Assembly (NCBI RefSeq): GCF_040412085.2
Contig: NZ_CP115920.1
Coordinates: 806,001 to 870,000 of the forward strand
Reading direction: 5' to 3'
Length of the DNA: 64,000 nt
Source: Vibrio sp. CB1-14
GTDB taxonomy: Bacteria; Pseudomonadota; Gammaproteobacteria; Enterobacterales; Vibrionaceae
Shown: piece by piece, positions 44,391-54,855 of the stretch
How the letters are laid out: each line of letters opens with the position of its first letter
Position numbering within the stretch: the first letter of the stretch is position 1
Program-made: the position numbers and the translations under genes
Notes under the pieces: generated by a model
What the model was told of the DNA's origin: nothing
What the model saw: only the letters and a program-made list of their open reading frames with translations
Databases searched by the model: none

Positions 44391-44816
44391 ATGGCCCTAG
44401 AAAGAACATTCTCTATCGTTAAACCGGATGCAGTTAAGCGTAATTTGATTGGTGAGATCTATCACCGTATTGAAAAAGCAGGTCTGTCTATCATCGCAGC
44501 TAAGATGGTTCATCTTACCGACGAGCAAGCAAAAGGCTTTTACGCTGAGCATGAAGGTAAACCGTTTTTCGATGATCTTCGTGCATTTATGACCTCTGGC
44601 CCAATCATGGTTCAAGTACTTGAAGGTGAAGATGCGATTTGTCGTTACCGTGAGCTGATGGGCAAAACTAACCCAGAAGAAGCTGCTTGTGGCACTATCC
44701 GTGCAGACTACGCGCTGAGCATGCGTCATAACTCAGTACATGGTTCAGATAGCCCAGAATCAGCAGCACGTGAGATTGAGTTTTTCTTTCCACAGTCAGA
44801 AATTTGTCCTCGTTAA
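44391..44816 (+). CDS. ndk: Nucleoside diphosphate kinase
   Basis: A 141-residue enzyme that balances nucleoside triphosphates. The catalytic histidine is in [18 protein letters not shown], the family signature; [13 protein letters not shown] starts the fold. Length is near that of E. coli (143). It is 52 bases after pepB, with AAAGGA before the ATG, so it may share the pepB transcript. Confidence 0.98.
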   Translation: MALERTFSIVKPDAVKRNLIGEIYHRIEKAGLSIIAAKMVHLTDEQAKGFYAEHEGKPFFDDLRAFMTSGPIMVQVLEGEDAICRYRELMGKTNPEEAACGTIRADYALSMRHNSVHGSDSPESAAREIEFFFPQSEICPR

Positions 44817-44834
44817 TTGAGTGCAGTTATGAGT

Positions 44835-44860
44835 AAAAAGGAGGCGTTGCCTCCTTTTTT
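44835..44860 (+). terminator. Terminator of ndk
   Basis: AAAAAGGAGGC / GCCTCCTTTTT with loop GTT, 18 bases after the ndk stop. Confidence 0.92.
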
Positions 44861-44936
44861 ATTACCTGATGCTTTTGTTGTGCAAAAAATGTTCACTTGG
44901 AAATGAACACCTTAATATTTTAGGGTTTTGTAACGC

Positions 44937-44965
44937 TTGTTGTAGGGGGCTAAAGCCTGTACAAT
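44937..44965 (+). promoter_or_regulatory. Probable rlmN promoter
   Basis: TTGTTG (44937-44942) and TACAAT (44960-44965) are 17 bases apart, 40 bases before rlmN. An inverted repeat TGTTCA / TGAACA lies upstream at 44890-44909 and could be an operator. Confidence 0.6.
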
Positions 44966-45005
44966 TCGCGCCCTTAATACCATTTACCGTCATCGAAGAG
45001 GCACC

Positions 45006-46133
45006 ATGACCACACAAAAAGTCAATCTACTCGATTTTGATCGCAAGGGCATGCGTCAGTTTTTCCAAGAGGAACTGGGCGAAAAAGCCTTCCGTGCTGA
45101 TCAGATAATGAAGTGGATCTATCATTTTGGTGTCGACGACTTCGAGAAGATGACCAACATCAATAAGAAGCTGCGTGAGAAGCTGATTCGTTTGGCGGAA
45201 ATCAAAGCGCCAACCGTATCTGAAGCTCAGCACTCTTCTGATGGCACCATTAAATGGGCAATGCGTGTTGGCGATCAAGACGTAGAAACCGTTTATATTC
45301 CTGATGATGATCGCGCGACGTTGTGTGTTTCTTCGCAGGTGGGTTGTGCGTTGGAATGTAAGTTCTGCTCAACGGCTCAGCAAGGCTTTAACCGCAACCT
45401 AAAAGTATCGGAAATCATTGGTCAGGTGTGGCGCGCTGCGCGCGAAGTCGGTCTTGAAAAAGAGACGGGTCGTCGCCCAATCACCAACGTGGTAATGATG
45501 GGTATGGGTGAGCCGCTGCTTAACATGAAAAACCTAATGCCAGCACTTGAACTGATGCTTGATGATCTGGGTTTTGGTCTGTCTAAGCGTCGTGTAACGG
45601 TATCAACCTCAGGTGTTGTCTCTGGTCTGGATCAGATGACGGGTCAAATTGACGTTGCGCTAGCGATCTCTCTGCACGCGCCAAACGACAAGCTTCGTAG
45701 CGAAATCATGCCAATTAACGATCGCTGGGATATCCAAGACTTTCTGGCATCTGTTCGTCGCTACATTGCGTCTTCCAACGCGAACCGTGGCAAGGTAACG
45801 GTTGAGTATGTGTTGCTTGACCATGTGAATGACGATATGGATCACGCACGCGAACTAGCGGAGCTTCTTAAAGATACGCCGGCGAAGATCAATCTGATCC
45901 CGTTCAACCCGTACCCAGGCTCTCCATATAAAAAGCCGAGCAACTCGCGTATCGACCGCTTTATGAAAACTCTAATGCAGTATGATTATACTGTGACGGT
46001 TCGTAAGACTCGTGGTGATGATATCGATGCCGCTTGTGGTCAGCTTGTCGGTGATGTGATTGACCGTACCAAACGTACGCAGCAAATTGCGGCTCAAAAA
46101 GGCCAGCAAGCAATACCGGTTAAAGCCGTATAA
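45006..46133 (+). CDS. rlmN: Dual-specificity rRNA/tRNA adenine C2-methyltransferase RlmN
   Basis: A 375-residue radical-SAM enzyme that methylates C2 of A2503 in 23S rRNA and A37 in tRNAs. The [4Fe-4S] ligands are in [26 protein letters not shown], the conserved cysteine pair region and DIDAACGQL near the C-terminus (the methyl-carrying cysteine) are present. A promoter and a terminator frame it as a single gene. Confidence 0.98.
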   Translation: MTTQKVNLLDFDRKGMRQFFQEELGEKAFRADQIMKWIYHFGVDDFEKMTNINKKLREKLIRLAEIKAPTVSEAQHSSDGTIKWAMRVGDQDVETVYIPDDDRATLCVSSQVGCALECKFCSTAQQGFNRNLKVSEIIGQVWRAAREVGLEKETGRRPITNVVMMGMGEPLLNMKNLMPALELMLDDLGFGLSKRRVTVSTSGVVSGLDQMTGQIDVALAISLHAPNDKLRSEIMPINDRWDIQDFLASVRRYIASSNANRGKVTVEYVLLDHVNDDMDHARELAELLKDTPAKINLIPFNPYPGSPYKKPSNSRIDRFMKTLMQYDYTVTVRKTRGDDIDAACGQLVGDVIDRTKRTQQIAAQKGQQAIPVKAV

Positions 46134-46157
46134 TTCGCGTACTCAGATTGTGTTATT

Positions 46158-46187
46158 CAAAGCCAAGTTTCGACTTGGCTTTGTTGT
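46158..46187 (+). terminator. Terminator of rlmN
   Basis: CAAAGCCAAGT / ACTTGGCTTTG with a TTCG tetraloop, followed by a short T-rich tail. Confidence 0.85.
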
Positions 46188-46647
46188 ATCCAGAGGTGAG
46201 TAAAAATAGCCGCTTCAATTCATCTCACAAACTCTGATCTTTGCCACATTTTCTAGATAAATAATTGAACAGTAACGGAACAAATATTGTTTTCGTTAAT
46301 CAAATACTACGAAATGTAGCCAGAAAAATATGAGTCGTGTTAATTTTTAATCAAAATTGTCACTATTTGCGCTGTTTTTACTCTGGACATTTTAACTCGC
46401 GTGGAGAATCGACTATGATGAGCAGTTCCAATCGAGATGATGCTGGCTAACTCAATCAGTCAGACAGAAATCATAATAAAATCGAGCGCTTTACAAACAG
46501 AGAAGTGCCGCAGTTGGCCATTTGGGACTATGCTGTATTGAACAGCTAGTGCGAGCGATTTACCAAACTAAGATCACGAACACCAATTAAAAATAACGAA
46601 CGAAGCGTGTTGTGTCGAAGTGACAACCAATAAGAAGTACAACATCA
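46188..46647. other. Gene-free stretch between rlmN and rodZ
   Basis: About 460 AT-rich bases. I see no credible gene. A very short frame of 11 codons at about 46414-46449, preceded by GGAG, is too small to support. The region may hold the promoter of the rodZ-ispG-hisS-yfgM-bamB operon and a long leader. Confidence 0.55.
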
Positions 46648-47004
46648 ATGAGTACTGAGCAAAATAACGCCACAGAACAGTCACCGCAAGCCGAGCAAGT
46701 GATACTTGCCGGTACCATTCTAAAGCAAAAGCGTGAGGCATTGGGTCTTACGCAGAAACAAATCGCCGATCGCTTGCGTTTGCGTGTCGCGATCATTCAG
46801 AAAATAGAATCGAACGAGTTCGATGGTGAACAAGTTGCAACGTTTACGCGTGGCTACTTACGATCTTACGCAAAAGCCGTAGGTATTGACGAACAAGAGG
46901 TGCTCGGCACCATCGAAAATCACAGTGCAGCCCAGCACTCCGAACAGCCCATGCAGAGTTTTTCGAAAAAACCAATAAAGAAAGACACGATAGCCGCATC
47001 ATGA
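46648..47004 (+). pseudogene. rodZ: RodZ N-terminal part (cytoskeleton protein, frameshifted)
   Basis: 118 residues. The helix-turn-helix of RodZ is clear (LKQKREALGLTQKQIADRLR, VAIIQKIESNEFDG, RGYLRSYAKAVG); this part normally binds MreB in the cytoplasm. After SFSKK the frame departs from RodZ and stops at 47004. Reading one extra A in the run of six A near 46966-46971 restores TNKERHDSRIMKLTWG and joins the next frame. Whether the missing base is real, a sequencing error or bypassed by slippage cannot be told. Confidence 0.85.
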
Positions 47005-47588
47005 AGCTCACTTGGGGTATTGGTGTGGTCATTATCGGTATTTCTTCGGTTTGGTGGCTGCAAAACCAACAAAAAGATACCTTGTCTGAAATCGCGGACA
47101 CTACAAGCAATGATCCTGCATTTGAAGTGGAAGCCCCAGCAACTGAAAAAATCGCCACACTTGAGGCAGAGCTTGTTGCCAATGAGCCAGAAGTGAAGAC
47201 GCTCGATGTGTCAGCGATCGTTGCCACACCTGAAGAGCCACAAATTGAAGCACCTGAAGCTAGCCAAACTGAAGCGCCTGCTGAAGTAGAAGTTGCTGAG
47301 GTAGTGGAGCAAGCTGAACCTGCTGTAGCGGAGCCAAAGCCTGCTAATGGGCTGACAAATCTGACGATGTCGTTCTCTGGTGATTGCTGGATCCAAGTGA
47401 AAGACGCTGATGGCAAAACGGTATCGACCGGCATTAAAAAAGCGGGAGACAACCTAAGTCTGGAGGGCAAAGCGCCTTTCAAAGTTATTTTAGGTGCGCC
47501 TGAGAAGGTTTCTATGACATTAGCGAGTGAACCTGTCGACCTTTCTGGGTATACTTCAGGCAAAGTAGCTCGATTCACCTTACCTTAG
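47001..47588 (+). pseudogene. rodZ: RodZ C-terminal part (membrane and periplasmic domains)
   Basis: 195 residues if started at the ATG overlapping the previous stop (ATGA). It contains the juxtamembrane/transmembrane helix (LTWGIGVVIIGISSVWWLQN), a Glu/Ala/Pro-rich periplasmic linker (about 30-115) and the C-terminal DUF4115 domain (LTMSFSGDCWIQVKDADG). In an intact gene this is the second half of RodZ, which organises rod shape with MreB. It could be translated separately by stop-start coupling. ispG follows after 8 bases. Confidence 0.85.
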
Positions 47589-47596
47589 AAAACACT

Positions 47597-48721
47597 ATGC
47601 ATCACGAATCACCAATTAAACGTCGTCCCTCTACGCGTATTTATGTGGGCGATGTACCTATCGGCGATGGCGCACCTATCGCCGTTCAGTCAATGACGAA
47701 CACGCGCACGACCGATGTAGCCGCGACGGTTGCTCAAATCAAAGCTTTGGAAAACGTAGGCGCTGACATCGTTCGTGTCTCTGTTCCTACCATGGATGCG
47801 GCGGAAGCCTTCCGTGAGATCAAAAAGCAGGTTTCTATTCCGCTGGTCGCTGATATTCACTTCGACTACCGTATCGCGCTGAAAGTCGCTGAATACGGCG
47901 TTGACTGTTTGCGTATCAACCCAGGCAACATTGGTAATGAAGAGCGTATTCGTTCGGTTGTTGACTGTGCTCGCGATAAGAACATTCCAATTCGTATTGG
48001 TGTCAATGGTGGCTCTCTGGAAAAAGAGATCCAGATGAAATATGGCGAACCTACGCCAGAGGCTTTAGTTGAATCTGCAATGCGTCACGTCGACATTCTT
48101 GATCGTCTTAACTTTGACCAGTTCAAAGTGAGCGTGAAGGCGTCAGACGTATTCCTGGCGGTGGACTCTTACCGCCTACTGGCTAAGAAAATCGACCAAC
48201 CGCTTCACCTAGGTATTACGGAAGCGGGTGGTGCTCGTGCGGGCTCGGTGAAATCATCGGTTGGCCTTGGCATGCTGTTAGCAGAAGGTATCGGTGACAC
48301 GCTGCGTATTTCTCTGGCTGCGAACCCAGTAGAAGAAATTAAAGTGGGTTTCGATATTTTGAAATCACTGCGTATCCGTTCTCGCGGCATCAACTTTATT
48401 GCTTGCCCAAGCTGTTCACGCCAAGAGTTCGACGTGATTAGCACCGTCAACGCACTAGAAGAGCGATTGGAAGATGTGATCACACCAATGGACGTATCGA
48501 TCATTGGCTGTGTGGTTAATGGTCCAGGTGAAGCCGAAGTGTCTCATCTTGGCCTAGCCGGCAGTAACAAAAAGAGTGCTTTTTATGAAGACGGTAAACG
48601 TCAGAAAGAGCGCTTTGATAACGATGACCTCGTTAATCAGCTCGAAGCAAGAATTCGAGCTAAAGCATCGATGCTAGATTCCGCAAATCGCATCGAAGTA
48701 AATGAAGTAGAAGACAAATAA
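47597..48721 (+). CDS. ispG: 4-hydroxy-3-methylbut-2-enyl-diphosphate synthase IspG (flavodoxin)
   Basis: A 374-residue [4Fe-4S] enzyme of the non-mevalonate isoprenoid pathway. The TIM-barrel domain begins [19 protein letters not shown]; cluster ligands are in [11 protein letters not shown] and in [12 protein letters not shown]. Length is near that of E. coli (372). It sits between rodZ and hisS, the standard order, and depends on the Isc system for its cluster. Confidence 0.98.
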   Translation: MHHESPIKRRPSTRIYVGDVPIGDGAPIAVQSMTNTRTTDVAATVAQIKALENVGADIVRVSVPTMDAAEAFREIKKQVSIPLVADIHFDYRIALKVAEYGVDCLRINPGNIGNEERIRSVVDCARDKNIPIRIGVNGGSLEKEIQMKYGEPTPEALVESAMRHVDILDRLNFDQFKVSVKASDVFLAVDSYRLLAKKIDQPLHLGITEAGGARAGSVKSSVGLGMLLAEGIGDTLRISLAANPVEEIKVGFDILKSLRIRSRGINFIACPSCSRQEFDVISTVNALEERLEDVITPMDVSIIGCVVNGPGEAEVSHLGLAGSNKKSAFYEDGKRQKERFDNDDLVNQLEARIRAKASMLDSANRIEVNEVEDK

Positions 48722-48747
48722 TCTCAACGAAATTACGGTATTAAACT

Positions 48748-50016
48748 GTGGCAAAAACTATTCAAGCAATCCGAGGCATGAACGACTGCCTCCCAACACA
48801 ATCTCCACTTTGGCAAAAAGTTGAGAATACAGTGAAGCATGTGGTCAGCGCATATGGCTACAACGAAGTACGTATGCCAATCGTTGAGATGACCCATCTA
48901 TTCAGCCGCGCTATCGGTGAAGTGACCGACGTGGTAGAGAAAGAGATGTACACCTTTGAAGACCGCAACGGCGATAGCCTAACACTGCGCCCAGAAGGTA
49001 CAGCTGGCTGTGTTCGTGCAGGTATTGAAAACGGTCTGCTTTACAACCAAGAGCAGCGCTTGTGGTACATGGGCCCAATGTTTCGTCACGAGCGTCCGCA
49101 AAAAGGTCGCTACCGTCAGTTCCACCAATGTGGTGTGGAAGTATTTGGTCTAAACGGCCCTGACGTTGACGCTGAACTTATCATGATGACAGCACGTCTT
49201 TGGCGTGAGCTGGGTATCGACAAGCATGTTCGTCTAGAGCTGAACTCTATTGGTTCTCTAGAAGCGCGTGCTAACTACCGTACGGCACTGATTGCTCACC
49301 TAGAGCAGCACGTTGATGTGTTGGATGAAGACAGCAAACGTCGCATGCATACTAACCCGCTACGCGTATTGGATAGCAAGAACCCAGACGTTCAAGCGAT
49401 CTTGGTGGACGCGCCTGAGCTTTCTGACTATCTAGATGAAGAGTCGAAAGCACATTTTGCAGGTCTGTGTGAACTTCTTGACGCGGCAGGTATCGAATAT
49501 ACGGTTAACCAACGTTTGGTTCGTGGCCTGGATTACTACAACCGTACTGTTTTTGAGTGGATCACTGAAAGCCTAGGAGCACAAGGTACAGTTTGTGGCG
49601 GTGGCCGCTACGACGGCCTTGTTGAACAGCTTGGCGGCAAAGCAACACCAGCAGTTGGTTTCGCTATGGGTCTTGAGCGTCTTGTACTGATGATGGAAAC
49701 GCTTGAACTGACCGACGTTCGTCGTAGTGTTGATGCTTATGTCGTTACGGCCGGCGAAGGGACTATGATGGCAGGTATGAAGCTTGCCGAAAGTCTTCGT
49801 GAAGCAATCCCTGGTATTCGAGTGATGAACCACTTTGGTGGTGGTAACTTCAAGAAACAATTCAAACGCGCGGACAAAGTAGGCGCGGTTTATGCACTTG
49901 TGCTTGGTGAGACTGAAGTGGCTGAGAATACGGTCGTCGTCAAAGATTTGCAGGGTGGAGAGCAAGAAACTGTTGCTCAAACCGAGTTAGCCGCTAAATT
50001 AGCAGATATTATTTAA
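48748..50016 (+). CDS. hisS: Histidyl-tRNA synthetase
   Basis: A 422-residue class II synthetase. Motif 2 region [19 protein letters not shown] and motif 3 [14 protein letters not shown], plus the histidine-specific [15 protein letters not shown], are present; the anticodon-binding domain is at the C-terminus. The start codon is GTG at 48748 ([13 protein letters not shown]). Co-transcribed with ispG (26 bases) and yfgM. Confidence 0.98.
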   Translation: MAKTIQAIRGMNDCLPTQSPLWQKVENTVKHVVSAYGYNEVRMPIVEMTHLFSRAIGEVTDVVEKEMYTFEDRNGDSLTLRPEGTAGCVRAGIENGLLYNQEQRLWYMGPMFRHERPQKGRYRQFHQCGVEVFGLNGPDVDAELIMMTARLWRELGIDKHVRLELNSIGSLEARANYRTALIAHLEQHVDVLDEDSKRRMHTNPLRVLDSKNPDVQAILVDAPELSDYLDEESKAHFAGLCELLDAAGIEYTVNQRLVRGLDYYNRTVFEWITESLGAQGTVCGGGRYDGLVEQLGGKATPAVGFAMGLERLVLMMETLELTDVRRSVDAYVVTAGEGTMMAGMKLAESLREAIPGIRVMNHFGGGNFKKQFKRADKVGAVYALVLGETEVAENTVVVKDLQGGEQETVAQTELAAKLADII

Positions 50017-50095
50017 GTTTAAACCCAAGACAATAGGCAGCGAGGTTTCAGCTGCCTATTCGTTTAGGTAACGATTTCTTTTAAGAGGACAGGAA

Positions 50096-50710
50096 GTGGA
50101 ACTCTACGATTCTGAAGAACAACAAGTTGAAGCGATCAAAGACTGGTGGAAAGAGAACGGCAAAGCCGTTGTGCTTGGCGTTGTTGTTGGTCTAGGTGGT
50201 TTATTTGGCTGGCGTTATTATCAAGATTCCGTTGTCCAAGCTCAGGAAGCAGCATCAGAACAGTACAGCAAAGCGGTTGAGTCAATTGTAGCGAAAGGCG
50301 CAGATTCAAGTGCAGATGTACAAGCGTTTATCGATACCAGCAAAGACAGCGAATACGCGGTTTTAGCGGCCATGCAATTGGCAAAAGCACAAGTAGAAGC
50401 GGGCAACTTTGAAGATGCTTTGACGCAGCTTCAGTGGGCTCAAAGCACTACGAAAGATGCGGCGATTACTCCTTTAGTGACTTACCGTATTGCACGTCTA
50501 ATGATTGAGTCAGGCGACAATGCGGGTGCTCGCGCTGAACTTGATAAAATCACTGATGCAGCCTGGGCTGGTCGCGTGGCAGAACTTCGTGGTGACATTG
50601 CGATTCGCGAAGGCGACCGTGATGCGGCGTATACCGCTTACACCGAAGCGCAGCAAGCACAAGATGCTAGCCAAGCGCTACAGCTAAAATTGGATGATCT
50701 TGCCAAGTAA
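50096..50710 (+). CDS. yfgM: YfgM family periplasmic TPR-like protein
   Basis: A 204-residue inner-membrane protein with one transmembrane helix (about 23-41, GKAVVLGVVVGLGGLFGWRYY) and a helical TPR-like periplasmic domain. In E. coli YfgM works with PpiD at the Sec translocon. The start is GTG at 50096, with AGAGGA upstream; the N-terminus VELYDSEEQQVEAIKDWWKENG is family-typical. bamB follows after 12 bases. Confidence 0.95.
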   Translation: MELYDSEEQQVEAIKDWWKENGKAVVLGVVVGLGGLFGWRYYQDSVVQAQEAASEQYSKAVESIVAKGADSSADVQAFIDTSKDSEYAVLAAMQLAKAQVEAGNFEDALTQLQWAQSTTKDAAITPLVTYRIARLMIESGDNAGARAELDKITDAAWAGRVAELRGDIAIREGDRDAAYTAYTEAQQAQDASQALQLKLDDLAK

Positions 50711-50722
50711 GGGCTATAGCCG

Positions 50723-51880
50723 ATGAATAGACTCGTTAAAAAGGTATTACTTTCTATCTCGGTATTAGGTGTACTTGCAGGGTGTTCGAGTGAAGAAGAC
50801 ACCATCATTATGGCACCGCTACCGACAGTGCAAAGTGAGTTTACTCCTAGCTCGGAGTGGTCTTCGAGTATTGGCGATGGCGTTGGAAGTTTCTTCTCAA
50901 AACTGTCTCCTGTCTACGCGTATGACAAGTTGTTTGTTGCCAGCCGTGAAGGTGAAGTGAAAGCTATGGATCCGGAAACGGGCAAAACCCTTTGGCAGGT
51001 GGATATCACCGGCGAGGTGACGGCTCGACTTTCAGGTGGCATCGCTGCAGCCTATCAAAAGCTTTACATTGGCAGTGAAAATGGCGAAGTGATTGCCCTT
51101 GACGTCAACACGGGTGAAGAGCTTTGGCGAGCAGAAGTGAACGGTGAAGTTCTGGCGATGCCTGTAGCGGATTCCAGCCTTGTTATGGTACACACCAGTC
51201 AAGGCGTATTGACGGCACTAGAACAAACAAGTGGTGAAGAGCGCTGGGCAATCAGTACCGATGTGCCGAACTTAACACTGCGAGGTGATAGCGCACCAGT
51301 GACGGTTTCTGGTGGTGTGTTCTGGGGTACCGCGAATGGTCGATTGGCGGCAGCCATCATTGATCGTGGTCAGCTGATTTGGCAGCAGCCTGTGGGTACG
51401 CCAAAAGGTGCGACCGAGATTGACCGCTTGGTGGATGTTGATTCGTCACCAATTATCTTGGGTGGCACGCTGTACACTGTGGGCTTCAATGGTCAGTTAA
51501 TTTCGATTGATTTGCGTTCGGGTAATCCAATTTGGAAGCGTAACTACTCTTCTGCCACAGACATGGCAACAGACAACCGCAGCCTGTTTTTGATCTCAGA
51601 AACGGATCACGTTATTGCCGTTGATGCGCGTAGTGGTACAGAGCTTTGGGAGAACAGCCAGCTTGAGAACCGTCAGTTGACAGCTCCTGTGATTGTCGAT
51701 GGTTACATTGTGGTGGGTGACAGTCTTGGTTATCTGCATTGGCTAGATCGTCAAACTGGCGAGTTTGTAGCACAGCAAATGACGAATGACAGCGGCATGG
51801 CGGTGGGCCCAACATTGGTACCTGGCGGCTACGTGATCATCAATCGCGACGGTGAAATAAAGAAACTCACCATTAACTAG
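50723..51880 (+). CDS. bamB: Outer-membrane assembly lipoprotein BamB
   Basis: A 385-residue lipoprotein (signal ending LGVLAGC; C21 is the lipidated residue) with an eight-bladed beta-propeller of PQQ-type repeats, such as VKAMDPETGKTLWQVDI and VIALDVNTGEELWRAEV. It is part of the BAM complex that inserts outer-membrane proteins. It sits between yfgM and der, with a terminator after it. Confidence 0.97.
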   Translation: MNRLVKKVLLSISVLGVLAGCSSEEDTIIMAPLPTVQSEFTPSSEWSSSIGDGVGSFFSKLSPVYAYDKLFVASREGEVKAMDPETGKTLWQVDITGEVTARLSGGIAAAYQKLYIGSENGEVIALDVNTGEELWRAEVNGEVLAMPVADSSLVMVHTSQGVLTALEQTSGEERWAISTDVPNLTLRGDSAPVTVSGGVFWGTANGRLAAAIIDRGQLIWQQPVGTPKGATEIDRLVDVDSSPIILGGTLYTVGFNGQLISIDLRSGNPIWKRNYSSATDMATDNRSLFLISETDHVIAVDARSGTELWENSQLENRQLTAPVIVDGYIVVGDSLGYLHWLDRQTGEFVAQQMTNDSGMAVGPTLVPGGYVIINRDGEIKKLTIN

Positions 51881-51899
51881 AAAGCGTGATATAATTCAC

Positions 51900-51937
51900 A
51901 AACGGCTCCTGGCTGATTTTCAGTTAGGAGCCGTTTT
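51900..51937 (+). terminator. Terminator after bamB
   Basis: AACGGCTCCT...CTGA / TCAG...AGGAGCCGTT with loop TTT, then T-rich. It ends the rodZ-ispG-hisS-yfgM-bamB transcript. Confidence 0.85.
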
Positions 51938-52055
51938 ATTGCTGCGAAGCAAAAGGATCTTTTCGAGCTCGGACAGATAGAATGCGTTGTGGTTATAGGA
52001 AAACGAAATCATTTTTACCTATAACTACAATAAGAAATTAAGTGTAGAGGTTAAT

Positions 52056-53540
52056 ATGTTACCTGTTGTTGCCCTAGTTGGACGCCCAAATGTGGGTAAG
52101 TCGACACTGTTTAATAGACTGACGCGTACGCGTGATGCTTTGGTAGCGGACTTTCCGGGACTAACGCGCGACCGTAAATATGGTCAAGCTCAACTGGGTG
52201 AGAATGAGTTCATTGTTATCGATACTGGTGGTATTGACGGCACTGAAGAAGGTGTAGAAACCAAAATGGCGGAACAATCGTTAGCTGCGATTGAAGAAGC
52301 TGACGTAGTACTATTCCTTGTGGATGGTCGTGCGGGTTTGACCGTTGCGGATGAAGCGATTGCTAACCACCTACGTAAAATTGAAAAGCCAGCTTTTCTT
52401 GTTGTTAACAAGGTAGATGGTATTGATGCTGATGCTGCAAGCGCTGAGTTTTGGCAGCTAGGTGTTGAAAACATGTATCACATTGCTGCGGCTCATGGCC
52501 GTGGTGTTACCGCTCTGCTTGACCGCGCCTTGGATCCTTTCTTTGAGCACCTATCAGAAGCTGAAGGTGAAATCGAAGATCTGACCATGTTCGAAGATGA
52601 AGAAGAGAAACTCGACTATACCGAAGAAGAAGCGGAAGCTGAGTATAAGCGTCTTCAAGATCAGCCAATCAAACTGGCTATCATTGGTCGTCCAAACGTC
52701 GGCAAATCAACTCTGACTAACCGTATTCTTGGTGAAGAGCGTGTCGTGGTTTATGACATGCCAGGTACGACGCGTGATTCCATCTATATCCCGATGGAGC
52801 GCGATGGTCGTGAATATGTTCTGATTGATACCGCAGGCGTACGTCGTCGTAAACGTATCAATGAAACGGTTGAGAAGTTCTCGGTGGTTCAAACGCTAAA
52901 AGCGATTGAAGATGCCAACGTGGTGTTGGTGGTTATCGATGCTCGCGAGAATATCTCAGATCAAGATCTTAGCTTGCTTGGTTTTGCCCTTAACGCAGGT
53001 CGCTCAATTGTTCTAGCAGTGAACAAGTGGGATGGTTTGGATACAGACGTGAAAGAGCAGGTGAAAAAAGAGCTAGACCGTCGTCTAGGCTTTGTGGACT
53101 TTGCACGTATTCACTTTATCTCTGCGCTTCATGGTACAGGTGTTGGTCACTTATTCGAGTCTGTTCAAGAAGCGTACAAGTCGGCTACGACACGAGTAGG
53201 TACATCAGTGCTGACTCGTATCATGAAGATGGCAACAGAAGATCACCAACCGCCTATGGTTCGTGGTCGCCGCGTGAAGCTCAAATATGCGCACGCTGGT
53301 GGTTATAACCCACCAATCGTTGTTGTTCACGGTAACCTAGTGAACGAGCTGCCAGATTCGTACAAGCGCTACCTAATGAACTACTACCGTCGTTCACTGG
53401 AAATCATGGGTACGCCAATTCGAATTAACTTCCAGAGCAGTGACAACCCGTTCGAAGGTAAAACGAGCAAGATGACACTTTCTCAGGAGCGCAAGCGTAA
53501 GCGCCTGATGACTATGATGAAAGGTCGTCCTAAAAAATAA
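52056..53540 (+). CDS. der: Ribosome-associated GTPase Der (EngA)
   Basis: A 494-residue protein with two GTPase domains in tandem, each with a [10 protein letters not shown]-loop (about residues 9 and 216), a D-x-x-G switch (DTGGIDG and DTAGVRR) and an NKVD/NKWD base motif, and a C-terminal KH-like domain. It acts in assembly of the 50S subunit. It has its own leader after the bamB terminator. Confidence 0.98.
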   Translation: MLPVVALVGRPNVGKSTLFNRLTRTRDALVADFPGLTRDRKYGQAQLGENEFIVIDTGGIDGTEEGVETKMAEQSLAAIEEADVVLFLVDGRAGLTVADEAIANHLRKIEKPAFLVVNKVDGIDADAASAEFWQLGVENMYHIAAAHGRGVTALLDRALDPFFEHLSEAEGEIEDLTMFEDEEEKLDYTEEEAEAEYKRLQDQPIKLAIIGRPNVGKSTLTNRILGEERVVVYDMPGTTRDSIYIPMERDGREYVLIDTAGVRRRKRINETVEKFSVVQTLKAIEDANVVLVVIDARENISDQDLSLLGFALNAGRSIVLAVNKWDGLDTDVKEQVKKELDRRLGFVDFARIHFISALHGTGVGHLFESVQEAYKSATTRVGTSVLTRIMKMATEDHQPPMVRGRRVKLKYAHAGGYNPPIVVVHGNLVNELPDSYKRYLMNYYRRSLEIMGTPIRINFQSSDNPFEGKTSKMTLSQERKRKRLMTMMKGRPKK

Positions 53541-53555
53541 AGCATTAGCGTAATA

Positions 53556-53585
53556 ACGCCCTCTGAATTAAGAGGGCGTTTTTTT
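53556..53585 (+). terminator. Terminator of der
   Basis: AACGCCCTC / GAGGGCGTT with a seven-base loop and a T run. Confidence 0.9.
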
Positions 53586-53620
53586 GTGTTCAATAAAAGT
53601 CATGTTGTAAGGAAAGGTTG

Positions 53621-54484
53621 ATGATCACAGCCACTAAGGTGCACTTTTGCCATCAAGTTTGGACGCTGGAAAGTCAGATCCAATTTCTCTCTCAAACCGA
53701 ACAATATTGTGACGTCGTCGTCGCAGAGACGCCTTTTCATCCTGTTAGCCATATCTGGCCGGATCATCCAGCAGATAAAGGCATATTGTCGGCAATTGGT
53801 GTTGATTATGAGGTTATCGATTGTCTAGTTGGTGCAGTTGAAGTGGCCACTGGCGTTCTTTACGTTGCAGAGTCGATTCCGGTTAAGCGTGATACTGAAG
53901 GTTGGGTATTTGTCGTCGTTCATCGTATTGCAAAGGATGCCAAGCTGACCGCGAAGCAAAGCGTGACTCTACAAGTAGACAAGCAATATCAACAAAGCCT
54001 GAGCCGAGGACACAGCGCCGGTCATATTGCCTCACTCGCCCTGAACAAAGTATTGGCGTTAGCCTATTGGCGAAAAGATGCCGATCGAAAGGACGGCTTA
54101 GGACACTATGATTTTAATAGTTATGCTCAAGAGCAGAGCTTTGTATCGCCAAATCGCTGTTTTGACAACTATCGACTGGGTAAAACGCTGCGAAAGCGTG
54201 GCTTGAATACCGCACAAGTGTTGGAAGAGATCGCGGATATTGAAACTAAGGTTAATCAGCAGCTGCAAGATTGGCTAAGCGTACCAAGTGATGTAAAGAT
54301 GAGGCTTGAGGGGCCATATTTGACCAGTTCTCGTTACTGGCATTGTCATTTGGGCGGTGTAGACGTTGTCATGCCTTGCGGTGGAACCCACATTTCGTCG
54401 ACAAAAGCGTTTTCAAGAGTCAACGTCGTGCTTCGTGCTATCGATGGGAGTTATATCGAAATGCACACCGATGTAATTCAATAA
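53621..54484 (+). CDS. AlaX-type alanyl-tRNA editing protein (metal-dependent hydrolase)
   Basis: A 287-residue protein with the zinc-site motifs of alanyl-tRNA editing domains: H131-S-A-G-H135 in RGHSAGHIASLAL and C253-G-G-T-H257 in MPCGGTHISS. Proteins of this kind clear Ser or Gly from mischarged tRNA-Ala in trans. It lacks the synthetase domain, so it is a free-standing editor; the N-terminal half is a beta-barrel-like domain. The two motifs are further apart than in short AlaX forms, and the true substrate is unproven. ATG at 53621 has AAGGA 7 bases before it; a TTG lies one codon earlier. Confidence 0.82.
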   Translation: MITATKVHFCHQVWTLESQIQFLSQTEQYCDVVVAETPFHPVSHIWPDHPADKGILSAIGVDYEVIDCLVGAVEVATGVLYVAESIPVKRDTEGWVFVVVHRIAKDAKLTAKQSVTLQVDKQYQQSLSRGHSAGHIASLALNKVLALAYWRKDADRKDGLGHYDFNSYAQEQSFVSPNRCFDNYRLGKTLRKRGLNTAQVLEEIADIETKVNQQLQDWLSVPSDVKMRLEGPYLTSSRYWHCHLGGVDVVMPCGGTHISSTKAFSRVNVVLRAIDGSYIEMHTDVIQ

Positions 54485-54855
54485 TGGCAAATGCGATCTT
54501 TTTATGAAATTCTTGTTTGGTCGGTTTTTTGTTTTTATTGTGGAATTTTATGCCGCCCAAAATCGAAATGCAGGATATGTAACTTATGCTTTCGGTGTGT
54601 GGTTATATAAATGTTCTTTTTTAAGCAGATCGCTGATCAAGCTGGCTTTTGAAGATGATCATATAAAGATCGTTTTCACGGGATCACCTTGTTCGGTGTA
54701 TGTAAGGCTTTAAAGGTTAAATTACGTTCAAATATTCTTTTGGTCAATAGTTCATCTATCTGTCCCCTGTGTTAGTATGTGCTCGAAGCGCATAATAAAC
54801 AGTCTGCTACCCGCTTTGCGAGAGTGATAAAGCAGTAAACAAAAAGACGCGAACT
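54485..54855. other. Gene-free stretch before the GGDEF gene
   Basis: About 370 AT-rich bases. One 69-codon frame (54504-54713) has no ribosome binding site and no family resemblance, and I do not call it. No riboswitch of the c-di-GMP class is recognisable. It probably contains the promoter of the downstream cyclase gene. Confidence 0.5.

Noticed and set aside
46844..47578. A 244-codon minus-strand frame across rodZ
   Set aside because: Low-complexity Ser/Ala/Thr-rich translation is the complement of the rodZ linker; no independent support.
54504..54713. A 69-codon plus-strand frame before the GGDEF gene
   Set aside because: No ribosome binding site, no recognisable family and AT-driven composition; left uncalled.
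54720..54855. A possible c-di-GMP riboswitch before the diguanylate cyclase gene
   Set aside because: The conserved GEMM core and tetraloop-receptor sequences are absent; only weak stems are seen.
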